Source: Paramarasmius palmivorus
Lineage: Eukaryota; Basidiomycota; Agaricomycetes; Agaricales; Marasmiaceae
DNA: 64,000 nt
Direction of reading: 5' to 3'
NCBI GenBank assembly: GCA_037176845.1
Contig: JAYKXP010000142.1
Location: 49,092 to 113,091, forward strand
The translations under genes and the position numbers were made by a program. How positions within the stretch are numbered: the stretch's first letter is position 1; each line of letters opens with the position of its first letter. Positions 1 to 13,041 of the stretch are shown piece by piece. The notes beneath the pieces are model-generated. The model ran no database searches, was not told where the DNA came from, and saw only the letters and a list, made by a program, of their open reading frames with translations.

Positions 1-341
1 CGATGTTTGGATTCAACACCCATGGTCTCCTACTACCTAGGCCCTAAAGCTGCTCTCTGCTCTTCACTACCTTATAATCAGTCGCAATTCAACGTATAAT
101 AATTCTCTTGTCTGCCGTGGATATTGAAACGCTCAGGTCCATATCAATCGCCAAGGCTGCTTAGAAAGTGCATCGAGGAAGAGGGTGACAAACCAACCGA
201 GGTTATGGCCGGGCTGGTGTTCCACAGAGCGCATAGTCGCGCGAAGTTGATCTGTCATACTAAAATTTGCCGACAGTGCTTACAGATATATCATCTTACC
301 AATCCCCTATTCCTCTAATCCCAAGGGTTTTGTACGGATAG

Positions 342-350
342 TATAAATAG
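342..350 (+). promoter_or_regulatory. TATA box of epimerase copy A
   Basis: TATAAATAG lies about 72 bases before the ATG at 422, a normal spacing for a fungal core promoter. Similar TATAAAG-type boxes precede copies E, G and H on the minus strand, so this promoter layout was copied with the genes. Confidence 0.6.
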
Positions 351-421
351 AGGTTGTTATGGATGATAATAATTATTAAACTGACCTACACAACACTCTA
401 ACCAGCCTCATTTTTATCGCA

Positions 422-1668
422 ATGTCTTCGCCCACCGACCTCGTACTAGTGAGTTACAGTGTCTACATCAGGAAACGTTTATTAAATTAGACTCTAAGGT
501 GACCGGCGCAACCGGATTCATAGGATCCCATATCGTATCTCAGCTCCTAGCCAAGAACATCAAAGTTCGAGCAGTCGTTCGCTCTGCAAACAAAGTCAAG
601 ACCATATTTCCCGACGCAGGATCGCAGCTCGAGATTGTAGAGCTACCAAGCTTATTGGAGGATCACACCGAAGCCTTGAAAGGCGTGTCTGCGGTTATAC
701 ACACCGCTGTTCCCGCTTTTTTCAAAGGTGCTACCGGCGAGGAGACATTCAAGGTGGGTCCCAGGAAATTGATAGAACGACGGGCTCTCATTCATCTGTG
801 TGCAGGGCGCGTACGAGGGAACGCTGAACATTGTCAATCAAGCAATCGCTGCTGGCATCAAGAAGATTATCGTTACAGGAACGGCGGTGAACCTCTTTGA
901 TTGTGGGTCATGATTCCGATGTCCTCGCGTCTTGACCGCTGACTCTTCTGATCAGCGGACTTCAAGACTGCTTTTGGAACGAAAGTCTTCACCGAGAAGG
1001 ATTTCGGCGCGATAGAGTTGAAGGATATAAAGCCTAGCGAGCAGGACGGTTTCTTCGTGTATCAAGCAGGCAAAGACAGTCGCTGACAAGAAGTTGCGCG
1101 ATATCGCACAGGAGCACCCGGAAGTCGACATTACAGTCCGTGAGTACCCTGCTGATAGGCTCTAGCTCGAATAATGACAACGCTGATGTCCATGACAGTC
1201 CTTCCACCCATGGTTCTTGGACCTCTCGTCCCAAATTTCCCATACACCTCCGATATCAATCAACTCGGCACCAACTCTTTCTTATATGGACTGATTACTG
1301 GTGGTCCGGATGGTCCCAATACATATCCCCCACTTAATTTTGGACACATCGTGGACGTTCGTGACATCGCAAAAGCGCACGTTCTCGCGTTAGATGCGCC
1401 CAAGATACCAGGCCGTCATAAACGTATGATCATCAACGCAGACACATTCAAGTGGAAGGATGCCGTCGAAGTGATCAGGAAAGCTCATCCAGAGCTAGCG
1501 CCACGATTACCATCGGCCGATGCAGTTCCTCCTGCGCAGACTGACGCTCCAATGGATACGACATTTGCCAGTGAGGTGTTGGGGCTCAAGGAATACATTC
1601 CTTGGCAGGAATCAGTTTTAGCCGCTCTTGAGGTATGTTTAGAACACGAGAGGAGGTTTAAGGCTTAG
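422..1668 (+). CDS. NAD(P)-dependent epimerase/dehydratase-like reductase, copy A (one frameshift)
   Basis: An extended short-chain dehydrogenase/reductase of the dihydroflavonol-reductase/Gre2-like group, expected to reduce carbonyl substrates with NAD(P)H in the cytosol. Five exons: the first encodes only nine residues (MSSPTDLVL), then come the nucleotide-binding motif VTGATGFIGSHI, the basic AVVRS after beta-2 (suggests NADP), exons ending ETFK, LFD and DITV, and a long last exon ending HERRFKA. The catalytic YxxxK should be YQAAK, but one extra G near 1069 turns it into YQAGK and then runs into a stop. The other exons stay open. This is either a recent pseudogene or a sequence error. Its closest relatives in the window are copies G and H, with which it shares coding and upstream sequence. 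The substrate is unknown. Confidence 0.85.
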
Positions 1669-1820
1669 TCGTCAAATAATGTACCTTCACTATAATTAAT
1701 AAAATAGAGAATGTTTAATGGATCGCGATTACCCTTCGAAGAAAAATGTTGAATCATCATTGAAGGCAAAGATGATTATAGGTACATATAGATACATACA
1801 TTGTTTACTTTCTTTCTATC

Positions 1821-3263
1821 CTAATCAAACGGTACCGGCCGAATCGTTCCACTCTGCCCACCTAATTCGCGCAAGCCTTTCCCTTGCTGTCTTTCTGCCG
1901 CTGCCGCCCCAAACACAGAAGGTACAGGTATCCCACAACAATCTCCCCAGCCTGTTTCATGCTGGCTCGCTCCTCCGCCTTCCACTGGAGGTGCATTCGG
2001 ATTGATGACTTTGCCATTGACAATCATAGGTTTATTATGCGTATGCGTATGTGGGTGCGCATGTCCCGCATGTGTATCGCCATCAGAGGTGGGTGGTGGT
2101 CCTTCGTAGGGCAAAAACGACCCAAAGAGGAAGTGTTGCATCACAGGAAGTTTGCCTAAGGACTTCTGCACGGTACATCTTGATCATCCCTTCGTTGACT
2201 TTGTCCCATGTTTTGACCTAGAAGGAAAAGATTGAGCTGCATACGAACGAGAAGAGGAGGAAAAGACTTACAGCGGAGATGTCGTCTAACATGGGCGAGT
2301 GCCACCTTAGCGAAGCCGTTTTGATCTACGCGCGTATGAGTGAAAATTTCACGAAAGGGTAATGCGAACTCACCGAGTTGATGAACGAGATACACGCAAA
2401 ATAGATGTATTCTTTCGCGTATTCGTCTACGATTTCTGGATCGTGGATGGCTTTGGGTCGGATATACTTGTGGCCTGTCACGACTGTCAATAACGGATTT
2501 CCTGGAAAGGAGAGAGCAGCCTACCACGAAGCTGCGCACTTCCCCACAAGAAAGGTAGGAAATGATAATCGTCCAGCCCCCATACTCCATGCGATCCTGC
2601 TGGTTCGAGCCAATACGTCGATTGTAGAACACGCATGACCTGGATATAACGCCAGAACACGCGTGTAACAAGAGCTTTATGGTCTGAAGGCTGTATGACA
2701 CCCAATTTCTCGAGGCATATTCTATCAATCGCCGTCAGATTACAATAAAACACGCAACAGAGAAGAAACACACAACCAACACAGAAAATTAAGTTCCATG
2801 CCACTCCCATAATCAATTCTCGATCTATTTCCCCAGCTCTCATTGAAATACACCTGTATTTCTTGTATAGCATCTTCCAGTATACCAGGTCTGATACTCG
2901 AATGTAATTTGCTCGATTCGTCATTCACCTTGTCGTAGAACTCCCTGAATGCCGGATTCCCGAATCGTGAGGCAGAGTTTTCCACTGGGGGTATAGACTT
3001 GGCTATCTGCTCGACTTCAGAGAGGATATTTAGAATCGATTTGACACCCTATTTCCCAGAACGTACGTTAGATGAGGCATAAGGAATGAGAAAGAATAAC
3101 GTACCTCAGATTCATCTACCGGATCTGAGAGCTTTACACCAACCACCGCTTCGTTGAGGGTTTCGATATATCCTATGACGGTCTTGTACGTTCCAGAAGA
3201 CGACTGGAACCATTCTAGCTGGGCAGGAGTAAGGATGGCTTTAGCAGGTGGATGGTAGGTCAT
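1821..3263 (-). CDS. Serine/threonine phosphatase 2A activator (PTPA, Rrd-type)
   Basis: A phosphotyrosyl phosphatase activator: an all-helical chaperone and prolyl isomerase that activates the PP2A catalytic subunit in cytosol and nucleus. Family signatures are clear across the exons: [87 protein letters not shown] and [11 protein letters not shown]. The C-terminal tail is divergent, with a short His-rich stretch. The start is the ATG at 3263, which leads into [13 protein letters not shown]; an upstream in-frame ATG at 3314 would overlap SURF6. Introns are short and minus-strand GT-AG. One extra base near 2154-2160 breaks the frame between EVL and KLPVMQH. In a normally indispensable, apparently single-copy gene this looks more like a sequence error than decay. 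It is head to head with SURF6, 37 bases apart. Confidence 0.92.
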
Positions 3264-3300
3264 GGTAAGTGTGTGACAAAAAGTGACAAGCGCGCCGAGG

Positions 3301-4675
3301 ATGTCCTCTACCACCCACGACCCTCAAAGCTTCCCTCGAAAAACACAATGATACATTCGAGGCACTGCTCAACCTCATTCCAGCAAAATATTATCTTGTC
3401 CAGGAACATGAGGAGGCTCCATCAAAGTACATGAAAAATACCAAAAAGGTGAAGGAAGTAGGTGCAGCGAAGAAGGCTAGGAAGGAAAAGGTATGTATTG
3501 GGGTAAATTTTTATTTTCATCTCTGAAGGCTCAAATCCACATAGCTGGACCCAGCAAACCAGAAGACGATTGTCGATTTACAAAATGAAGCTGCCCAGGC
3601 GAAGGGAAAAGGAAAAGGAAAACGGAAAGCTAATGACGATGAGGAGGACGAGGATGAAGCGATGGACGTCGACGTCGATGTTCAAATGTCCGACTCTGGT
3701 GAGAGTGAAGGAGAAGAAGGAGAAGAAGACAGTGAAGACAAGATGGCTGTCGACACATACACTCCTATGCCCGCACCCATTAGCGACATCTCTGTCCTGC
3801 GCTCAAAATTACACGCTAAAATTGCTTCTCTGCGCCAGAAGAACTCGCATGCTGGAGAAGCCGGCGATAAAGATGAGTTATTAGAGGAACGACGAAAACA
3901 GCGGGCTGCAATGCGCGAAAGACGTAGGAAAGAAACAAAGGAGAAGAAGCGGAAGGAAAGGGAGAGGGAAGAGAAGAAGGCCAAGGAGAAACAGCAAAAC
4001 GACAAGGTTCAAGCCGTTCAGAGTAAACCTACAAAGGTCTGTGGATTTTAAAGAACCTTGTATACCACCCTATCTAATAGTACTACTATTAGACACAACT
4101 CCTCGTCCCAGATCCCATCTCCGCCATATCTTCATCTCAACACCCGAAATCAAAGTTGACCACTGTCGCTTTCTCTTCACTGTCTCAATCTCAAGCTTCG
4201 TCGTCGAAGCACAAAACGACATCCGATCCCTCACAAGCACTCACACAACTCGCGGCACGGAAGGAAAAGCTTGCTTCATTACCTGAAGAGAAACGCAAGC
4301 TTATTGAGGAGAAGGAGAAGTTCGAGAAGGCCGAGGCAAGGTTGGAAGGTGTGAAGGTGAAAGATGATGAGGCGAGGTTAAAGAAGGCGGCGAAGAGGAA
4401 GGAGAAAGAAAAGGCGAAGAGTAAGAAGGCTTGGTAAGTGCTCTCGTTCGCGTATATAACAGCTATAGCTGATGGGTCTGGTAAATAGGGATGAGAGGAA
4501 GGATCAGTTAGCCGCGTCGATGAAGGCCAAACAAAAGAAGAGGACGGATAACATCGCCATGAGACATGAGAGAAAGAAGGAAAAGGGAGCTGGGGCAAAG
4601 AAAAGTAAGGCTAGACCGGGATTCGAGGGTAAGGCTTTTGGAAAAGGTAAAGCCAAGACTGGGAAGGGGAAGTGA
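3301..4675 (+). CDS. SURF6/Rrp14 family ribosome biogenesis protein
   Basis: A nucleolar protein for early rRNA processing of both ribosomal subunits. The N-terminal Rrp14 box is visible ([20 protein letters not shown] then AKYYL). An acidic DDEEDEDE region follows, then long Lys/Glu-rich helices with [16 protein letters not shown], and a C-terminal basic tail with [11 protein letters not shown] and [11 protein letters not shown], as in the SURF6 domain. Introns lie at about 3490-3543, 4036-4090 and 4433-4488. The only suitable ATG (3301) is one base out of frame with the conserved box. The true start is therefore unresolved: a one-base error near 3315, or a tiny upstream exon. It shares a very short promoter with PTPA. 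Confidence 0.88.
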
Positions 4676-7009
4676 AGAGGTACCCTTGACGTTCTTGTAT
4701 AGAGGTTGGATTATAGAATACTATCATGTTGCCACCTCGCCTATTATACGGGTCGGGTCGTCTTCAGGTTAGCTCAAAGTCGGACAACATTTTTGGACGG
4801 GGCCCGGGACGTCGATAACTCTATTCTGGTATGTGTAGTCTCATCATTGGACACTGGCGCTCATCCAGTTGACTGAGCACAACTTGTCCCTCCGGATCAG
4901 CAGCCTCTGGAAGAACCTCCCCGTACCTTTTCACGGGACCTAAACGTTTCACTCAAATTCGACCTGTCCCTTTGTTTTCTCCACCTCTAGTGTTATCTAT
5001 TTCTGATCACCACGCTAACTCGAGTCGTCAAACAACAAAAGAACCTGTTTTACACGTTAATGAGCGCCCAATATCGGATTGACGCCCAATGTGACGCGAT
5101 TTGCGTGGTTACGGCCCAATTCCTTTGTTCTTTTCAACTCCGATGTCTGATGGTGTGGGTCCATCCTCCACCCCAGAGGTGTGGGCGCATCAAGAAGCCT
5201 TCTTATCTTCCCGGCTCGTTCAGGGTATCCTTCAAGCAATGAGCTCAGGAACGGACGCGAGAAATCGCAGTGAGGCCTCAAAAGCTTATTAAAATCTCAT
5301 TACCAAGTCGGTATGGCTCGTAGTCTGCAAAGGCCGTCCGGAACCGCTCTTCAATAGGTATCCCTAAAACGTGGATCATGCCAAGGTAAGAAAGAACCCC
5401 TCGACTTCCTATCAGATGTCAGTCGGAGTTTATTAACGTCGTTTATTGCATGCAACAGCCTAAATGTCAACTTCCATCTGGACCTCAGGAATTCGATTTG
5501 TACTCCGATGATCTGACTCGTTTATTGGGCGTCTGTCTGGAACACGAGTACACCTATTCTGCCGAGCTTTTGCAGAAAGGAAGTGAGATCTCACGGGTTC
5601 GGGGTATAAAGTCTTGGATGGACAGGACAAGGTGATCATACAACCTTCCCCCAACTCAGTAAATGGGACATTCACCCACCGCAACTCTTGCTCGTCGTGC
5701 CATAGCTCCGTGCGTTGAATCAACACTGCCGCCACGGTCCAGTATCACTTGCGAGGATCTCGTCGTACGCCACACTACTCTGAGGCAAGTGTTGAAGTCT
5801 TCGCCCCCCGTAAATCCCTCTGCTAACGATGAAAAATGCTACAGTGCCTCTTTTCCGTTTATACGCCACACTCGACCATCGTCAGGCACGCTCCAAACGA
5901 CCCAGTAATGTTTTGACATCGCTGCCAGAACCCCAAAGCAATGTCGACCTTGCGTGGCGACGTTGGGGATGACTCCGCCTTGAATGTTTTTCTGGCACCC
6001 CACCGTGCCGTTCTCGAGGTCGCTAGTCACTGGGATAGCTGATCGTCGCTACTGGGTCGATGCTGGTAGGGTGTATACGGACCACCACGCGGTACGGCTT
6101 CTCTCATCTGGAACATCTCTGGGCTTGCTTAACATTCCCCCCAAGATTTCATCACAAACATCTCTGTACCAGTAAGGTTTCTGACATCGCTCTGCGGCAT
6201 CGTGACAATCCCAATGTATAGTCAACCTTAATATGGTGACTCTGGGTGTCCGATTGCCTCCTTCAAATGTTTTTGCTGGTGCTCTGGGCGCCGCTCTTGA
6301 AGGTAGCAGAGAACCGATCGTCTCTACTGGTTACTACCCGATGCCAATGGACACCTGTCTCGAGATTTCCTCGAATGCTCTTGCTGGCCTCAGTGGCCGC
6401 GCTCGAGATGTTCTTGAATGTTAATGCAGGCTCTGGCACCGATGCTCTCGAGAGACTTGTTGGCGCAAGTGCCACGCTCGGGAACGGACTCGAAACCGGG
6501 CTCCCATTACTGTCTTCGGACGCCGGCCATTTAGGCGGTAAGTTATCTGCCGTTACACTGCGAGAGCGGCTCTGATTATTTTTCGTTCACTGCAAGGCCT
6601 TGAAGCTTCCCTGCTACTAAGCAACGGTCATCTCGTCCCAGTAATGCTATGGCAGTCGTTGACACATCTACCTCAAATGTTCGCTGGAGCCAATGAGCAC
6701 CGCACTTGAGTGTTGGACGTGTTCAAAGCGACAGCCGCTACGGGACCTGGAGGCATTCCGGTTATCGTGCTCTCGCACATTACTTCGTACGTGATTGGTT
6801 GACTATTGCCCACTGTGGACCGACGCTGAATTCAGTTTGTCAGCACACCTCGTCGGGTGGATGGTTGTACATGTATTGCACTGTAATAACATGTTATGAA
6901 TTATGTATTAGTCTCTCCTCGAAATATGAATAAGCCTATTCCATGCCACGCACATATAAACAGCGACGTTCACATTCCTGAATCTAGTAGATCTAATAAC
7001 TAACACCCT
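4676..7009. other. Gene-free stretch with degenerate repeats
   Basis: No coding sequence with splice-consistent exons was found here. From about 5903 to 6720 a degenerate unit recurs: a phrase like TGACATCGCT followed some 70-90 bases later by CCTTGAATGTTTTTCTGG or CCTTCAAATGTTTTTGCTGG, near 5915/5976, 6181/6255 and, more weakly, 6655/6669. Copies are about 280 and 410 bases apart and carry stops in all frames. It may be the remains of a repeated exon or of an old mobile element. The short open frames in this region look like chance. Confidence 0.45.
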
Positions 7010-8911
7010 TCACGACTCGTCATGATCATCTCCATATCCCCGCGCAATCCCACTTCTACCTTGCTCCAACACGCTAGGGGCATCCTCCCCCAAGCGCATC
7101 TCCAAACCCTGATACGAACGTGTCTGTAGGAATTGGCTCGCCGCACTGTTCTCTGTCAGCTTAGCAAGAGCACCGTTTTGACCATTTCGGGATATCAGCG
7201 CAGAAGACCCTTCTGGTGCACTCGCCTCCTCCCCGTCTTGTTGATCAGCTTCACCGTAGCGTTTTGCGTGTCTGTATTTGCCAGTGACGAGGGAGAACAC
7301 TGGTTGATCGTCATCTTCACCACGGTTTTGAGTTGGAGGCTGGGCGGAGCTTTCGGCTAGTAGCTTTTCAAAGTCGAGCACGTAGCGACCGGTCCATGTG
7401 GGCTCCGGCTGTAAAGCCACTTCTAGCTCATATGGCGTTATAATGGGCCGGTAAAAGTCCTGGACAAGTACCAGTCAGTGCCTCGTACAACATTGACGAA
7501 GTAAAAAGGAACCTTTGCATCGATAAGACTATTTTCGGGACAAGCAACCAGTACGAAACATTCGATCTCCATAAAGTTGGCAAGCTTTGCCGGGTTGAGC
7601 TTTCCGACGCTAATTGTATAGCTCTTTTTCTTGGCAGCAGCGAGGATGGTTCGCAGGTGTTTGATTAAGGGAAGGTACGATGCTGTAGTTTATACTTTAG
7701 CAAGAGGCGGTACGGCCATATATGGGACCCTTACCTACTCCCAAGGTTCCAACAAGGATTCCGAAGACATCCGAGTCCCTGGCCTTTTGTACTACCGCAT
7801 ATCGGCGCATGAGCATTTTGTTGGTTCGGCTGGACTCGACACGACTTGTCCTTTGCGATGGGCTGTACGAGATCACCTGGAGACAGGCATTAGTCGAGAA
7901 AGTGAAAGTTTACAAAGGTCCCAATCTCACGTCGCACGTAGAATGTGTCATCAGCAAGTTTGTGAGTCCGAGATTCTCTTCTCCAACATAGAAGATCGTA
8001 CAATCTTGCAGAGCCGGTTCCGATATTCGTTGTGACTTGGTGAGGGCCGTTGTCTTCTCGGAAGATACGGGCATGAGCTTGTCGGGAACTTCAGAGTACA
8101 GCACTTGTACTTCACGAGGATGAAGAGCTTCTTGCAACCTTTTGAGGATATCATCTATCACAAAGGTTGAGAGAAGGCCAACAGCATTTTCGGAAGCCTT
8201 AATTTACCTGCCTTATGAGTATATACGACATCGTGCCGCAGTACGACAGTCTTTCCTCGCGATGAAGAGTCTGACGAGGCCGTGAATGTCTCAATCAATC
8301 GGGTAACACAGTCGTTGGTGTCCAAATTTTTCTTCCCGAAGACGTATATCACAGGGAGTCGATATGTTCTACGTGAGGAGACGATTCAGTAATTCAACAA
8401 AACCAGAACCTTTAGCGCACGCACTGACTCATGCAAGCGTATCCGTAGTGAACCATAAGATCTGCGTCGACATGTTGTGCCGCGACTTCATCTACACAAC
8501 AGCTTGATGTGCCGAATGAAGAAGTGGAGGTCAGACCAGACCATGAATTGCATCAAGGTGTACAAGAGCCTGCCTGCCATAGGAAGTATCGGCGAGCACG
8601 TATAGTTCACGGTGCAAGCCAATCTTCCCTTTCAATTTGCGAAATATTGAGGTAGAGTCGTGTAAAAGTTCGTCAGGAAATTGTAACGCAACCTTGAAGT
8701 ATATTGAGCACTATACCGATAACAAATAAAACAGCAGACACACCCTTTTATAGTCTCCTTCCTCTATTTCTTTTGCAGTACGATCGATCTCGTAGAACTC
8801 GTCAAAACCCTCTGAGGAGAGATGGTCCGCAGTTTCGTCTATTTTCACCTCGATAGTGCGTTTTATTGCTTCCTCTCCAGAGGTCGAAAACGCGGTATTT
8901 TCTGCGGCCAT
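7010..8911 (-). CDS. DPH2: Diphthamide synthase subunit DPH2
   Basis: The radical-SAM partner subunit of the Dph1-Dph2 enzyme that transfers the 3-amino-3-carboxypropyl group to the target histidine of elongation factor 2, the first step of diphthamide synthesis in the cytosol. Seen in order: an acidic N-terminus from [52 protein letters not shown] with the conserved cysteine, [95 protein letters not shown]. The C-terminal 90 residues are low complexity. All exons join in frame, but the intron inside SYG-SCC appears to start with GC rather than GT. It is divergent from TTC7/YPP1, with start codons 90 bases apart. Confidence 0.95.
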
Positions 8912-9001
8912 CGTTGAGATCAACGATGGTGAAGGTAGCGGACCAAAAATATTTTGAGTGACGTTGTGACATGTCGACTCCTTGATTCCGCTCCTATACC
9001 C

Positions 9002-12000
9002 ATGTCCAACCCCAAAGAGCGACATTACTGGACCCAGCTCAGGGCAGCTCTGACTGCAGGACAATGGTCCTCCCCTTTTCCAGCAAAGGCTCCCAATGGT
9101 GTAGCTCTTCCCTGGTCAGAGCTTTTCCGGAAATTCAACAAGCATTGCAGGGGATTCTCTGACGTCGCCGAAGTTGCATCCCAAACCCATGCTCTCTCCC
9201 TTCTCTTATCAGCAAATTCGAGAAACGAAGACCAGGACCAACCTGTAAAGCCTCACGAATATCCATTGGAGCTAGGAGACGAATGCATGTTGCCGGAGGA
9301 ACGAATTGTGGAGGCGAAAATTGGATACGAGACTCTGAAGAAGCTAGAATCCTCAAATTTCGATGTGAGTTGGCATACTCGTTCAATATCAAATCTTCTC
9401 AGTGGATACATTCGCTAGACTCTAAATTTTGCTCTTGCATACTACGCTTACGCACTGGGCAACCCATCCGAATGTCTAGCGCAGTTGAATAAAGTTCCGG
9501 ACGTCTCTCACGTCCAAAATCACATTCCACTTCCGAAGACGTTGAGGGCAAGCACCTTGAACATCCCGAATGCAGGTACTCCTGGTGGCAGTATCAGTTC
9601 CGCAGCATCTGCAGGAAGTAGCTTCATCTCCGATTCGGCTTCGATGGCAGAGATCAAGGATGGCAGGGCTTGGGCCATGGTAGAGACTATAAGGAGTTTG
9701 TGTCTGCAAGGTGTGTTCCATTTTAGGCCCAAATTTCCTATACTTATTGCTAGCTTAGGCATGTCGACCGAAAAGCTTTACCCGAATGAACCTCAGAGGG
9801 CCCTGGACACCTACGCTGCCGCGTTTCCTACTCTGACCATCATCGAGTCGGAGCTCGTGTCGGTCGCTCCTACATCTATGGGAAAGATCGACTTTTCCTC
9901 GTTCACTCGATTCCGAGAGGTCTGGCGCTGGGCTGAGCGGTTGTTATGGCGTGCAATAGTACTTGCCTCGAAAACCTTCAACATTCATCATGACCATAAA
10001 CAAACCCTTTGCCAGAAACACGACTCTTTGTGGACGTGGCTCGACCACTACTCTTCCTGCAGCGTATACTGGCCATCCGAGTTTCGGACATCGCATCGAT
10101 CTACAATATCTGTTATCTATCTTCGAGCTCTTGTTCTCAGGCATAGCTCGACACCTTCTCCTACTCAGACTTCGATATCTGAATCACCAAAGCCTCCGGC
10201 ATGGATGCACACGGCACGATCGGTAGTTCAGGAATATCGTGCAATATTGAGTAAATCGACCAAATTTCCGCGTGCCGGGGAAAGGAACTACAAGGTGGAA
10301 GATTTCGTGGACCTTTGCGTTGCAGTGTGGGAAGCGAGTGGGGGAGTAGGAGATTACACTGGTTGGGTGTTGGATGTACGCGCCCTGCTACGTGTCATCC
10401 TAACCATACTTATCATACTTTAGGTTCTATGGTGGGCGACCCGCTCAACGTTCAACTCGTACAGAATACTGCGTCATATGACGCGTCTTCTCTACGTTTC
10501 CGGCGACGCTTCCCTTGCGAGACGCACGTTGCGTCTCTACGTTCAGGTTGTTGGCAAAGCTTTTCAAGCGGGCAGTGCAGGTGCCAACGCTGACGCCGAC
10601 ACTGATCGGAATTGGGTGGAGACGTTGGTATTCGGTGTTCGCATGTTCTGCAAGATAGCATCTACAACGCTCTCGTCTTCCGTTCACACGCGGGAGGTGC
10701 TCCAAGACTTACGAGAAGCTGAGTCGCTCATCGCGAAAGCAAAAGGTCGTTTGGATCGGGATAACAAGGCGCTTGCAGGAAGCGTGGAACTCGCGGAAGG
10801 TATATGGAACACGGTCATGGCCTTGAAAGGTAGGCATCAATGTTGTGTGAGGCGCACATTTGCTGAAACATTGAAGAACACGACCCACACTCGCGGCCAG
10901 AGCGCCTTGCAAAGGCCCACACTCTCTTCCTGAAATCGGTTGAAACATCCCCTACGTCTTCCGCCCATTATCATCTCGCGCTGTCGTATGCTCGCCCAGG
11001 ACCTCAGCAAGATCTTTCCCAAGCAATTGTTCACGCAGGTGCGGCCGTTGAGGGAGACCCGAAAGAAATTCGTTATTGGCATCTACTCGGCTTATTGTCG
11101 TCTGCCAGCGAGCTATGGGATGCCGCTCAAGGAGCTTTAGAGACAGGTGCTTTGATTGGCGAAACGCCAGGGATGGACAGCGAGAGCAACATTGAAGGTC
11201 TTAGTCAACCATCCGGTACGCCGAGTGTTGCCCCCGTGAGCCTGCCCGATGTCAATGCGCACGACTACGCCAACGCCACCGTCAATGGCAAAAGTAACGG
11301 ACATATTGACGGATTACCATCCACTGGCCCAGAACACTCGTTATTCGTATCACCAGCTCCCAGAGAAGAGGATCTTCCGCCTGCTTACGTTTTGGACAAA
11401 GACTCCATTGAGATACCTCCTGCTGACGGATTATTGCAACCACCTTCAGATCATCCGCCGCCGTCTCGACATGAGTCGTTTGAATACGCACTGCAGTTGA
11501 GGATGACTCAGATCGCGGTCACAGAATACGTGGAAGGTGTTGAAGGTGCTGCTAGTAAACTGCCGGAAGTTTTCCAGTGGATTGCAGAGAAGAGGGGAGT
11601 AACTGGAGACCAAAGTATGTCTGCTCAACCTGCATCCCTGACCCTAATATTTATCAACATTTTTCAAGCGCGCAACTCCATTGATGGAGCACCGTCACAA
11701 GACATGAAGCTGAAGTCCCCTTCGGAACTGGCATTGAACGCTTCCTCTCATGGTCACGAAAGAGCTGTTCATGAGGCCACTGAAGTACCTCTGAATACTT
11801 CCTCTGGCCAGCCGCCCCAGACTAATCTTCAACCTCCTATTCCGATTACCATCTCGCCTGCCACCCCTACTGAACAAGAAAAGGGGGAAATGAACCCCAT
11901 AGAGAAACAAGAAAGTGGAAAGCGATCTCTGGACAGAGATCCGTCAAAACCGAAGAAAGTACAACAGATGCTCAAGGATCACGTGAACAAAGGGAGCGCA

Positions 12001-12866
12001 AGAATCAGTACCATTTCCAAGAAAATTGGCCACGGTGTTGTGAGGAACGGCAGCCTGCGGCGTTCAAACTCTACTCCCGGTATGAAGCTTTCATCCTCTG
12101 TTAGTTCATCGGTTGACGATCACGCTACAGATTTCGGCGGTCTGCTTCGATCAAACTCTTACCAGGCTTCATCGATTCACTCGCGGAAACGTGTTGCTTC
12201 ATTCTTGATGCCCTCCGAGTCGGTATTGGGCGAAAGTCCACCACCGCCCCCTCCTCCCGCTTTACCTCCCACGCTACAGACTTCGAAATGGAACAACAGA
12301 ACTGTCAGAGAAAACCGGCTGCTAAGTGATTTGTGGTTAATGTCAGCCGCTACCTTCCGGCGATTGGGCAAGATAGAACAAGCGAAGGGCGCTATACAAG
12401 AAGCTGAAGTAAGAGACGAGGGCAACCCAAACGTTTGGGTTCAGGTAAGGTTCTCATTGATATTGGATGACCATCAATGGCTAATCAATTCTGTCAGCTT
12501 GGGCTGTATCACTTTGCTTTGGGTCAGCGGCAGCATGCCATTGACTCCTTCCAAAAAGCCTTGTTTATCTCCCCAGATGATGTTGCAGCCTCCGTGCACT
12601 TATCCCGTGTGTACATTCTCCCGGGAGAAGTGTCGAAACGTCCAGAGAAGGTACTTCCTGACAACGTAGATCTCGCTGCTGGGTTATTGGGTCACCTTAC
12701 GGATGGCCCTGCATGGGATGTTCCTGAAGCTTGGTACTTCCTCGCCAAGGCTTACGGTCTACAAGGTCGCTTGGACCGTGAGCGCGAATGTCTTAGCCGT
12801 GCACTTACACTCTCAGAAAAGAGGGGTGTAAGAGATATTAGTCTTTCCCTTGGATGGTGTTTGTGA
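9002..12866 (+). CDS. TTC7/Ypp1-like TPR scaffold protein
   Basis: A large TPR protein of the Ypp1/TTC7 family, which together with Efr3 holds the phosphatidylinositol 4-kinase Stt4 at the plasma membrane. Visible parts are an N-terminus with YWTQLRAALTAGQW, helical repeats such as LNFALAYYAYALGNPSECLA, a mid-region AHYHLALSYARPGPQQDLSQ and YWHLLGLLSSASELWDAAQG, then a long disordered Ser/Pro-rich insert (about 11160-12290, including a proline run near 12240). The C-terminus has QLGLYHFALGQRQHAIDSFQ and EAWYFLAKAYGLQGRLDRER. Introns near 9364, 9711, 10377, 10830, 11614 and 12445 keep the frame, so the gene looks intact. The start at 9002 is chosen because it opens MSNPKERHYW; the in-frame ATG at 8954 lies close to the DPH2 start. 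Confidence 0.85.
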
Positions 12867-13041
12867 TGAACGGGGTTATATCCGACTCTTTTTTCTCTCC
12901 TTACTCGGTCACTTGGTCTACATCGGACATCAGTCAACAATCAGTATACCCTTTGCACATCGACGTTACATTTGGATTGCTCTATAGTATCTAGCTTAAC
13001 CCTGATAATCACGATGAACGCACGAATTGAGTCCGGAAACA

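Noticed and set aside
5450..5635. VCLEHE match to the epimerase C-terminus
   Set aside because: Only six residues match and the flanking sequence does not continue the similarity; probably chance.
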